The notes under the pieces: model-generated
Seen by the model: the letters and a program-made list of their open reading frames with translations, nothing else
The model's database searches: none
Told to the model about the DNA's origin: nothing
From: Candidatus Hydrogenedentota bacterium
GTDB taxonomy: Bacteria; Hydrogenedentota; Hydrogenedentia; Hydrogenedentales; SLHB01
Direction of reading: 5' to 3'
Length of the DNA stretch: 5,893 nt
NCBI GenBank assembly: GCA_003552485.1
Contig: PUMX01000245.1
Span: 1-5,893 of the forward strand
Made by a program: the position numbers and the translations under genes
Shown: one piece after another, positions 1 to 5,682 of the stretch
Layout: each line of letters begins with the position of its first letter
Position numbering within the stretch: the stretch's first letter is position 1

Positions 1-929
1 CGGGGGTTGGTTTCATAATCGAACACCGCAATTCCCACATTACGGCCATCCACCTCACCGCTGTAATCGCACCATGGCGCCGGTTTTCCCCACGTCTCCT
101 CCTCATTAATTCCGCCATACGCGTTTTCGATGCGCCCGCCGTTGTTTACATCCATCGAGGAAGCGACGCGGACCGACAATAGGCCGCCTTCTTTGGTGTC
201 GCGAAACACCACTTGGCCTTCGGTCATCCGAAACGTGATAGTTACATCAAAGAGGCGTTCACCCCCGGGCAATGCGTAGAAGCACATATCGCGGACTTCC
301 TCGAATTGCTTTCGATCGGTATGGGTGCACCAGTCTATCTTGGCGGTTAGCTGCCCGTAGACCGGGCCCGACGCTTCTCTAGTGAAGCTGCGGTGGCGTT
401 GCCAGCCGTGCTTCCCTTCTTCGCTCCAGTGATCCACCTTGTTGCACGCGCCGTGGGCTACCCACAGGGACTTGTGGTGCGGATGGTCCCGGGTCTCCTC
501 TGGCATATTCGGCTCCACGGGCCAGTTACGCGTCACACGCACATCGTGAGGCCCGATAATGGGGTGCAGAAAAGGCCTTACCCACTGCTTGCCATAGTGG
601 TACGTGCTAAAATGAACACCCTTAATCGACACTTCGGCGCGAAATTCCTCCGCGTCATTGGCCACCACGACTCCCGGATCATCAACCGGCTGCGCCAAGG
701 ACGTAGCGGTGAAGATCCGCCGCTCTCCGGCCTTCATCGTGGGCAAGAGCCACGTTACGTGCACGCCAGATCCCGAACGTCTGATCTGGCCGGGTATTTT
801 CCTATCTGTAGTCTCATCGGTGAGCAGCGCGCCCTTGGCTTCGTGATAATCCCAAGGAAGCCAAACACTTACCGGGCATCCGCTCCGATTGTGGGCGCCC
901 GCTTCCACCGCTATTTGTTGCGCCGTCAT
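1..929 (-). CDS. DUF6807 / 'PmoA family' protein, 3' end cut by the window edge
   Basis: This is an open frame of 309 full codons that is still open at the left edge. It starts at ATG 929-927; an in-frame TAG three codons upstream rules out a longer start, and an AAGGAG ribosome binding site lies 10 nt before the ATG. Residues about 106-160 carry the family signature: YGKQWVRPFLHPIIGP (112-127), then RDHPHHKSLWVAHG (147-160). Later blocks are DTKEGGLLSVRVA (244-256) and WGKPAPWCDYSG (280-291). From family knowledge, this matches DUF6807 (Pfam PF14100), which is widely labelled 'methane oxygenase PmoA'. That name is misleading: the protein has no membrane segments and nothing shows particulate methane monooxygenase. 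No signal peptide is visible, so a cytoplasmic location is likely. The clustered histidines (149, 151, 152, 159) could bind metal or substrate, which is inference. The reaction is unknown. Roughly 50-70 C-terminal residues are probably missing beyond the edge. Confidence 0.88.
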   Translation of the reverse strand, partial: MTAQQIAVEAGAHNRSGCPVSVWLPWDYHEAKGALLTDETTDRKIPGQIRRSGSGVHVTWLLPTMKAGERRIFTATSLAQPVDDPGVVVANDAEEFRAEVSIKGVHFSTYHYGKQWVRPFLHPIIGPHDVRVTRNWPVEPNMPEETRDHPHHKSLWVAHGACNKVDHWSEEGKHGWQRHRSFTREASGPVYGQLTAKIDWCTHTDRKQFEEVRDMCFYALPGGERLFDVTITFRMTEGQVVFRDTKEGGLLSVRVASSMDVNNGGRIENAYGGINEEETWGKPAPWCDYSGEVDGRNVGIAVFDYETNP

Positions 930-996
930 GGCCCGCTATCTCCTTCCGCAAGGACGATCCTGACAGTCAATCGCGCGAGCACGGGTATGAAGCGTT

Positions 997-1025
997 AGTA
1001 TAACATTTACAATCACTTAAGTCCA
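997..1025 (-). promoter_or_regulatory. Sigma70-like promoter of the DUF6807 gene
   Basis: On the minus strand, TGGACT (1025-1020; 4 of 6 consensus matches) and TATACT (1002-997; 5 of 6) are separated by exactly 17 nt. Transcription would start near 990, giving a leader of about 60 nt before the ATG at 929. The DNA between the boxes is AT-rich compared with its surroundings. This was called by eye from consensus match and position only. Confidence 0.45.
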
Positions 1026-1052
1026 GCGAGCCATATTTCCGCTGTCGCTGGA
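1022..1052. repeat. 8-bp inverted repeat overlapping the -35 box, possible operator
   Basis: TCCAGCGA (1022-1029) and its perfect reverse complement TCGCTGGA (1045-1052) are separated by 15 nt. The left arm overlaps the -35 hexamer of the DUF6807 promoter (1020-1025). The two arms lie about two helical turns apart centre to centre, as expected for a dimeric repressor site. It could also be a transcript hairpin or chance. No regulator gene is visible in the window. Confidence 0.3.
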
Positions 1053-1333
1053 TGAGTTCGCAATTCCTCGGCGAGCCGAGAGATCGCAACGCGGGTTACC
1101 CCGCCGTACCGGCCTCTTCTAGGGCGGTTACGAAAAGTGCAAACTATTCAATAACAGCAACTTGCGTTGGTAGGCGTACGCGAAGCCGGGTTGAGTAAGC
1201 CCGTCGCATTCTCGAACACTGCCTTGCCGAGAACCGATAGACACAACCACAATAGTAGATGGTTAGGCGCGGCGATCGCGGGAAACCAGGGACAAACTGT
1301 CTGGATAATCGAATGCGTTCCGCGGAACCTTAT

Positions 1334-3031
1334 CTACATGCGCTCCATCGCCTCGATGCCTAGAATAGCCAAGGCGTTTTTCAGCACTTGCAGCGTTGCG
1401 GCGCATAACGCCAATCGCGTATTCTTCACGTCCTCGCTGTCCGCCGAGAGCACCGGGCATTCGTGATAAAACGTGGTAAATGAGCGCGCTGTCTCGAGCG
1501 CAAATTGCGCCACGGGGGCCACCGTGCGGTTGGCCGAAGCCGAAGCAATAACGCCGGGTAAGGCCGCCAACTGCATGCTCAATTGCCACTCTGCGTCGGT
1601 TTCCAACGTTAGCGTGTCCGGCAACTCGTTCCCCACCGGTTGCCCGTGACGCCGCAGAATCGAGGCGATGCGGGTGCAGGAGTATTGAACGTAGGGGCCG
1701 GTATCGCCGGTAAAGGACAGGCTGGATTCCCAATCGAATATCACATTTTTCGTGGGCGTGACCCGCAAAATGGCAAAGCGTACCGCGGCAATTGCGACCT
1801 GTTCAGCAATACTTAGCCGCTGCGCCTCATCAAGGTCTGGCCACTGTTCCTCCACTTTCTGCGCAGCCCGCTGCGTAGCCTCATCGAGAAAGTCGGAGAG
1901 CAACACCACATTGCCTTGGCGGGTGGACATCTTGCCGTCCTTGAGCAAGATATAGGCGTAATAGACTTGTTCGGGAACGGCATACCCTGCGGCCGCCAGG
2001 ATAAGCCCCAGTTGCTGGGCGTAAAGCTTGTGATCCTCGCCAAGCACAATAATATTCAGCCCGGCTCCCCGCTCGAGTTTGTCGATAGTGTACGCCAGGT
2101 CGCGACACCCATACATCGAGCTGCCGTTGGCGCGCATGAGCACAAAATAGCGGCCTTCCTCTTGGACGTGTCCCAGCTTCCGCAAGTCAGCGACAACCCG
2201 GCCGTCTTCATCGGTGAACAGGCTTCCCTGTTCTCGCAGGGCTTCAAGCACGTGTTCGAGGCGGGGGTGTTTGACATAATCGGATTCGCGATCAAAATGG
2301 TCATATTGAATGCCCAGCCGCCGGAGCACGGCTAACTGGCCTTCCAGGCACAGACTGGTCACGGCGCGGAATCGCTCTTTGATCGTGGGGTCGCCTTGTT
2401 CCATGCGAGCAAGGAGTTCATAACCCCTCGCGGCAAAGTCGGGGTCTTGTTTGGCCCGTTCGTTGGCCTCGACATACAGCTCGAGCATGCCTTCGAACGT
2501 CATCTGGTCAGGGTCTTCACAGGCAAGGACAAGCAGGGCGATCTGGCGGCCCATGTCGTTTACGTAATAGTGGACCTCGACCTCGTGGTCCTCGAACCGA
2601 AGCAGACGCACCAGGCTGTCCCCAATCATCGCATTACGCGCACGGCCTACATGGGGGCTGGCGTTCGGGTTGATGCTGGTGTGCTCCACCAGGGCCTTGA
2701 CGCCCGCGCCGGTCGCATTGCCGCCGTAACGCTCGCCACGCTCGATCACCCGGCCGATCACTTGCCGCGCGATGGCCCCGCGGTCCAGCCGGAAGTTGAC
2801 ATACGGCCCCGCCACTGTACTTTCAGTTACTTCGGGCCCGAACCCCACTTCTTCGGTGATGCGCTTGGCCAGTTGAGGGGGCGGCATCTGAAGTTTCTTC
2901 GCCGCCTCAAACGTGCGCAAAGCGATATCGCCCATGTCAAGTTTGGGAGGCGGGGCAAAAGCCAAGTCGGTCTTATCTATTTCCGGGATCGCGCGGACAA
3001 TGGCGTCGGCGATTGAATCAAAAGCATACAC
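1334..3031 (-). CDS. argS: Arginyl-tRNA synthetase
   Basis: This class I aminoacyl-tRNA synthetase charges tRNA-Arg with arginine using ATP in the cytoplasm. The 565-residue length is normal for ArgS. Residues about 1-90 form the N-terminal tRNA-recognition domain, ending in the characteristic GPYVNFRL (75-82). The catalytic Rossmann domain follows, with the HIGH signature as HVGR (127-130) inside NPNASPHVGRARN and then YYVNDMGRQIA (155-165). The KMSK loop is KMSTR (367-371) in KDGKMSTRQGNVVLL. The C-terminal DALR-type anticodon-binding domain runs from about 446 (GPYVQY) to the end, which reads LGIEAMERM, a typical ArgS terminus. The start is GTG (3031-3029), supported by AGGAG 8 nt upstream; no in-frame ATG lies between it and an upstream TAA. 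The fourth HIGH residue is Arg instead of His. The downstream gene has its own promoter, so argS is probably monocistronic. Confidence 0.97.
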   Translation of the reverse strand: MYAFDSIADAIVRAIPEIDKTDLAFAPPPKLDMGDIALRTFEAAKKLQMPPPQLAKRITEEVGFGPEVTESTVAGPYVNFRLDRGAIARQVIGRVIERGERYGGNATGAGVKALVEHTSINPNASPHVGRARNAMIGDSLVRLLRFEDHEVEVHYYVNDMGRQIALLVLACEDPDQMTFEGMLELYVEANERAKQDPDFAARGYELLARMEQGDPTIKERFRAVTSLCLEGQLAVLRRLGIQYDHFDRESDYVKHPRLEHVLEALREQGSLFTDEDGRVVADLRKLGHVQEEGRYFVLMRANGSSMYGCRDLAYTIDKLERGAGLNIIVLGEDHKLYAQQLGLILAAAGYAVPEQVYYAYILLKDGKMSTRQGNVVLLSDFLDEATQRAAQKVEEQWPDLDEAQRLSIAEQVAIAAVRFAILRVTPTKNVIFDWESSLSFTGDTGPYVQYSCTRIASILRRHGQPVGNELPDTLTLETDAEWQLSMQLAALPGVIASASANRTVAPVAQFALETARSFTTFYHECPVLSADSEDVKNTRLALCAATLQVLKNALAILGIEAMERM

Positions 3032-3202
3032 GCAGCCTACTCCTGTATTGTCTGGATTCGGTTACATCGATTCGCGGAAAAACACCGGCGGGGCGCAAAT
3101 CTGAATATGGGAACGCATCGCGGCGCCACACGCGATTCAATGTGAAAAGCGGCGCTCCCTGATCGCTCTACATGTTCCTTGCGATACCGCCCCTTGGAGC
3201 GC

Positions 3203-3232
3203 TTGGCGCGGCAGCGGTCCTCATGCTACACT
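3203..3232 (+). promoter_or_regulatory. Extended -10 promoter for the 54-aa gene
   Basis: TTGGCG (3203-3208; 4 of 6 matches to the -35 consensus) and TACACT (3227-3232; 4 of 6) are 18 nt apart, and TGC directly before the -10 gives an extended -10 element. Transcription would start near 3239, about 27 nt before the small gene's ATG, leaving a short leader that contains GGAGG. The fit of promoter, leader and ribosome binding site supports the gene. This is a consensus match by eye. Confidence 0.35.
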
Positions 3233-3265
3233 ACGCGCCGTTGCCAAACCGGAGGATGACGAAGT

Positions 3266-3430
3266 ATGAAACACGTAAACCCGTTAAGCCAGATCCCCAG
3301 CCCGGCGCAGGGGACCCTGAATCCCGCCGAACAATTGGTGATTTTGCTGTTGAGCGTCTTCTTTGCCGATAACCCTAATCTACAACCGGTTATGCAGAAT
3401 CTCCAGAAGTTCTACCGGAAGACGCCGTAG
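3266..3430 (+). CDS. Small hypothetical protein, 54 aa
   Basis: This short frame on the opposite strand to its neighbours starts at ATG 3266, with a perfect GGAGG 10 nt upstream and a promoter-like sequence before that; it ends with TAG at 3428-3430. The product begins MKHVNPLSQIPSPAQGTLNP, is proline-rich up to residue 20, and then has AEQLVILLLSVFFAD (21-35), a hydrophobic helix too short for a confident membrane span. A basic, possibly amphipathic tail follows (NLQKFYRKTP, 45-54). About 70 percent of third codon positions are G or C by my count, as expected for a real gene at this GC content. I recognise no family. It could act at the membrane surface or pack as a helical hairpin, but that is inference. 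It is convergent with the ppiC gene and divergent from argS, so it is likely its own transcript. An overlapping frame starting at 3256 lacks ribosome binding spacing. Confidence 0.55.
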   Translation: MKHVNPLSQIPSPAQGTLNPAEQLVILLLSVFFADNPNLQPVMQNLQKFYRKTP

Positions 3431-3539
3431 GAACCGCTCCTGAAGCCGTTACAATTGTTCATGATCGCGGGGTGGAGTCCCCTAATTCGCCTCCTCGCTT
3501 CGCACATTCCGTTTCGCACTGTCAACTGGCGTGTTAACC
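3431..3539. other. Convergent intergenic spacer without a clear terminator
   Basis: The 54-aa gene and the ppiC gene converge here. A shared terminator would be expected, but the only candidates are a 4-bp GGGG/CCCC pairing (3469-3472 with 3479-3482) and the palindrome ACAATTGT near 3450. Neither has a T-tract. Termination may be Rho-dependent or occur within the opposite gene. Confidence 0.4.
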
Positions 3540-4061
3540 TCACGGGGCTTCGGGTTCGGGTGCTTCAAGTTCCTCGAGCGAACGACGCCGGATCTCCTGG
3601 TGGTAACGGTCAGCTTCCGACCATCGGCGGTCTAGTATCTCGATGATGTGATAGCCGTGACTCGTCTGGATTACTGGGCTAATCTCGCCGACGGAGCCCT
3701 GCCAAAGATACTGTTCAAAGGCGTCCTCGTACGTGCCACGGTCGGCGTAGCCCAAGTCGCCGCCACGGGCCGCGCTTCGTGGGTCGGCGGAGTATTGACG
3801 CGCGAGACGGGAGAAGCTTTCTCCGTCAACCAACCGCTCGCGCAACTCTTGGGCCAACTCATACGCTTCGCTTACCCCCTCGGCGCCGGCAGTGTCTGGC
3901 TGTACAAGAATGTGGCGGGCCCGCACCTCTGACGTAACGGGCCTGGCCTGGCCCATACCCCACATGACGAGCACCATAAGCACCACGACAGCCAAGACAA
4001 CCGCCCAGATCAGCTTGGTGCGATCCCGGGGTTCCTCGCTGCTGCTATATTCCAAGTTCAT
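3540..4061 (-). CDS. Membrane-anchored parvulin-type peptidyl-prolyl isomerase (PpiC/PrsA-like)
   Basis: This protein isomerises peptide bonds before proline and so helps proteins fold, most likely on the outer face of the inner membrane. With the start chosen here it has 173 residues. A short charged N-terminus (1-16) is followed by one strong membrane segment (about 17-37) and then a single rotamase domain (about 46-146). Parvulin hallmarks are RARHILVQ (47-54, His50), FSRLARQYSADP (83-94), GGDLGY (100-105) and SHGYHIIEILDRR (134-146, His138). The tail is acidic and proline-rich. There is no SurA/PrsA N-terminal chaperone domain, so it is a minimal anchored isomerase. The start at 4061 is preferred over an ATG at 4076 because GGAGGA sits 7 nt before it. 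That ribosome binding site and the first codons lie inside the upstream gspF-like gene, giving a 17-nt overlap, so translational coupling is likely. Substrates are unknown. Confidence 0.92.
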   Translation of the reverse strand: MNLEYSSSEEPRDRTKLIWAVVLAVVVLMVLVMWGMGQARPVTSEVRARHILVQPDTAGAEGVSEAYELAQELRERLVDGESFSRLARQYSADPRSAARGGDLGYADRGTYEDAFEQYLWQGSVGEISPVIQTSHGYHIIEILDRRWSEADRYHQEIRRRSLEELEAPEPEAP

Positions 4062-5085
4062 CGAACAGTCCTCCATACAATTGCGTGTAGAAACTGATAA
4101 TCACGTAACCAATCAAGCCGGCCACCACTAGCAGCAACACCACAAAGCCCACCTTCGTCATTACCTGCAACGCCGCGCTGGCCTCGTTAAAATGGTAGTC
4201 GCTGGCTTTGCGCAACGAAGCTTCCAGTTTGCCGCTGGCCTCGCCCACCTCGAGCATTTCCCGCGCAGTAGACGACAAATAGCGCGAGGTCCCAAACGCT
4301 TCGGACAGCGTAGCGCCTTCTTTCACCGGCTCGACGGCGCGCAACAGATCCCGTTCGATGTAGGGATTGCTCGCCACAGCCGCCGAACTGCGAATGGCTT
4401 GCGTCGTGTTCACCCCGCTGCCCAGCAATAGGGACATGCCGCGGCAGAACCGGGCCAGCGCGAATTTGCGCGTTACCGGCGCCAACGGCCACACAAATGT
4501 GGCAATCCACCCCCAGAACCACCGCAACGCGCCGGTGCGCGCCACGAGCGCCAGCGCCAGCACGGCCCCTACTGCGACGAGCAAAGCGATTACTTGAAAC
4601 ATGACGTAATCGTTGAAGTAGCCGAACAGATCCACTTCGCCCCCTCGCGAGCCAAATGCAGCTGTAACTCGACCCACCAACCCGAGGGCAAAGGTCCCAA
4701 GAAACCAAAGCACTACAAGCTGAACAATGGGGTAAGCGGCCATGGTCATCATTTTCTGTCTCATGGCCACGCGGTCTTCATAGTACGATGCCAGATCGTT
4801 CAACATCGCGTCGAGACGGCCGCCCTGTTCGCCCGCGGCCAACATCTGGACCAATAGCGGAGGCAACCGGTCAGAATGGCGTTTGGCGGCCTCGCCGAGC
4901 GTTGCGCCCTCGCGGATGTCGTCGTGCATCCCGCCCAGCACATTCTTCACGCGCCGGTCTTTCGCTTCGCGCTGGGCCATCTCGAGGGTGCGCAGGATGG
5001 GAATACCCGCGTCGTACGCCGTAGCCAACTGCCGGCACAAGGGCGCCAACCGCCGTGCTTCGATCTTTTTGCTGAACAAGCCCAT
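4045..5085 (-). CDS. Type II secretion / type IV pilus F-family inner-membrane protein (GspF/PilC-like)
   Basis: This is an inner-membrane platform protein of the kind that links the assembly ATPase to pseudopilin or pilin assembly. It has 346 residues, somewhat shorter than the usual roughly 400, mainly at the N-terminus. It contains two tandem T2SF domains: about 12-135, with GEQGGRLDAMLNDLASYYE (85-103), and about 207-335, with GEASGKLEASLRKASDYH (281-298). These repeat the family pattern GE-x-GG/SG-x-L-x3-L. Hydrophobic membrane segments lie at about 116-138, 160-183 and 312-333, the normal three-segment layout. The start is ATG 5085-5083; there is no alternative ATG, GTG or TTG start in frame before an upstream TGA at 5143-5145. 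The ribosome binding site is weak, GGAG 11 nt upstream. It is the first gene of a pair with the overlapping ppiC. No gspE ATPase, secretin or pseudopilin is adjacent, so whether it serves secretion or pili cannot be told. Confidence 0.93.
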   Translation of the reverse strand: MGLFSKKIEARRLAPLCRQLATAYDAGIPILRTLEMAQREAKDRRVKNVLGGMHDDIREGATLGEAAKRHSDRLPPLLVQMLAAGEQGGRLDAMLNDLASYYEDRVAMRQKMMTMAAYPIVQLVVLWFLGTFALGLVGRVTAAFGSRGGEVDLFGYFNDYVMFQVIALLVAVGAVLALALVARTGALRWFWGWIATFVWPLAPVTRKFALARFCRGMSLLLGSGVNTTQAIRSSAAVASNPYIERDLLRAVEPVKEGATLSEAFGTSRYLSSTAREMLEVGEASGKLEASLRKASDYHFNEASAALQVMTKVGFVVLLLVVAGLIGYVIISFYTQLYGGLFDELGI

Positions 5086-5266
5086 TATGTAGATGACTCC
5101 GCCGCGCCTTGTCCTGGCCGTGACGGTGTCGTTGTCTTGTTGTCACCGACAGATACGCGGAACCCGACCGCCGCTCTGGTGTTAGCGACAAACCGTAGTG
5201 CTGTTTGGACTCAAACGTCCCTGAAACGAATTTCCGTCTCGTCCAACGGCCTCCAATGCACGCCCA

Positions 5267-5295
5267 ATTGTAGCAAACGAGAGCGTCCAGCGGAA
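5267..5295 (-). promoter_or_regulatory. Possible extended -10 promoter of the gspF-ppiC operon
   Basis: On the minus strand, TACAAT (5272-5267; 5 of 6 matches) is preceded directly by TGC, giving an extended -10. A weak -35, TTCCGC (5295-5290; 3 of 6), lies 17 nt upstream. Transcription would start near 5260, leaving a leader of about 175 nt before the ATG. A perfect 12-bp palindrome, CGCGGCGCCGCG (5299-5310), sits just upstream of the -35. This is consensus reading only. Confidence 0.3.
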
Positions 5296-5345
5296 ACTCG
5301 CGGCGCCGCGTTGAATGAACCGTGACACGAGTCTTTGAACACTAT

Positions 5346-5405
5346 GCCCCATAAGGATAGTATGGTTGCATCGCCGGTATCACGTTCCATCCGGCGCTAT
5401 GGGGC
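5346..5405. repeat. Nested inverted repeats (possible structured RNA or DNA element)
   Basis: The outer arms GCCCCATA (5346-5353) and TATGGGGC (5398-5405) are a perfect 8-bp inverted repeat. Between them a second repeat, CGCCGG (5372-5377) with CCGGCG (5391-5396), encloses a 13-nt loop and ends one base before the outer arm. Together they could fold as a two-stem structure with an 18-nt bulge on one side. CCATA/TATGG (5349-5353 with 5361-5365) is a competing small hairpin. No T-tract follows on either strand, so it is not a classic terminator. I do not recognise a known RNA family. Confidence 0.4.
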
Positions 5406-5542
5406 GCGGACCTGCTTAGCCGCGCAGGAATTAGCCCGTGGCCCGCGTATACTGTGAGCGCTGCAGCCCATTCGGTTATGGCCGTGCTCTCTCTTGTGAT
5501 GAATGATCCAGGTCGCCGGTCTTTGACCCAAAATCGGGCCGC

Positions 5543-5580
5543 TGTGTCCGTGCTGCTGGGCTTTCGCAGCACGGACGACA
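5543..5580. repeat. Strong 11-bp perfect hairpin
   Basis: GTCCGTGCTGC (5546-5556) and GCAGCACGGAC (5566-5576) are perfect inverted repeats around a 9-nt loop. Three further pairs, TGT (5543-5545) with ACA (5578-5580), extend the stem past one bulged G. This is the strongest hairpin I see in the window. On the plus strand no T-run follows. On the minus strand the nearest run is GATTTTGGG about 11 nt beyond the stem, too far for a classic terminator. It lies about 100 nt before the glycosyltransferase start and could be a leader structure, an operator or a terminator of unusual form. Confidence 0.5.
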
Positions 5581-5682
5581 GGGGTCGCGGACAACACAGT
5601 GAATCGCGCTTAGCAAAAGCACTGGGTCTTTCCGGGAAAAGGCCAACGAAGCCGCCAGAGACTATTGCAGAGGAAACCTTGC

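Larger units (their letters stand above)
930..1333. other. Intergenic region between argS and the DUF6807 gene
   Basis: I see no gene with a supported start in these 404 bases. The part nearest the DUF6807 gene holds its ribosome binding site, promoter and a possible operator. Further in is a tight palindrome, CTCGGCGAGCCGAG (1067-1080). Minus-strand codons 1147-1013 are open and coding-like but have no good start; this is reported as a finding. Just after the argS stop is a perfect 12-bp palindrome, GTTCCGCGGAAC (1317-1328), without a T-tract. No intrinsic terminator for argS was recognised. The two minus-strand genes are therefore probably transcribed separately, because the DUF6807 gene has its own promoter. 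Confidence 0.6.
5086..5682. other. Divergent intergenic region between the gspF-like and glycosyltransferase genes
   Basis: These 597 bases hold no gene I can support. They contain the possible gspF promoter, a 12-bp palindrome (5299-5310) and two inverted-repeat structures (5346-5405 and 5543-5580). Rightward promoter-like boxes include TTGAAC (5335-5340) with TAGTAT (5358-5363) at 17-nt spacing, and an isolated TATACT (5448-5453) without a good -35. Short open frames on both strands at 5342-5690 lack ribosome binding sites and overlap each other. The one on the plus strand (GTG 5454 to TAG 5690) overlaps the glycosyltransferase start by 8 nt but has no ribosome binding site. No tRNA, riboswitch or insertion-sequence end was recognised. 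Confidence 0.55.

Noticed and set aside
393..998. Plus-strand open frame of 201 codons
   Set aside because: It is antisense to the DUF6807 gene, which has clear family motifs, a ribosome binding site and a promoter. The plus-strand product is Arg/His-rich and has no recognisable domain.
1317..1328. Palindrome GTTCCGCGGAAC just after the argS stop, as a terminator
   Set aside because: The palindrome leaves only a 4-bp stem once a loop is allowed, and no T-tract follows.
1167..1466. Plus-strand open frame of 99 codons partly in the intergenic region
   Set aside because: A third of it is antisense to the argS 3' end, it has no ribosome binding site, and no motif was recognised.
2396..3016. Plus-strand open frame of 206 codons
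   Set aside because: It is antisense to argS, which is certain. The long frame reflects the codon bias of the real gene on the other strand.
3117..3136. ATCGCG/CGCGAT inverted repeat upstream of argS as an operator
   Set aside because: It is only 6 bp of low-complexity GC-rich sequence with an 8-nt gap, and no argS promoter could be recognised nearby to give it meaning.
3172..3372. Plus-strand open frame of 66 codons overlapping the 54-aa gene
   Set aside because: Its start lies upstream of the promoter-like boxes, and its internal ATG at 3256 touches the GGAGG with no spacing. The frame starting at 3266 fits the signals better.
4187..4708. Minus-strand open frame of 173 codons inside the gspF-like gene
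   Set aside because: It is a shifted-frame shadow of the gspF-like gene, Arg-rich and without domains.
5342..5597. Two overlapping minus-strand frames of 76 and 66 codons
   Set aside because: They overlap each other in different frames, have no ribosome binding site or domain, and read through both inverted-repeat structures.
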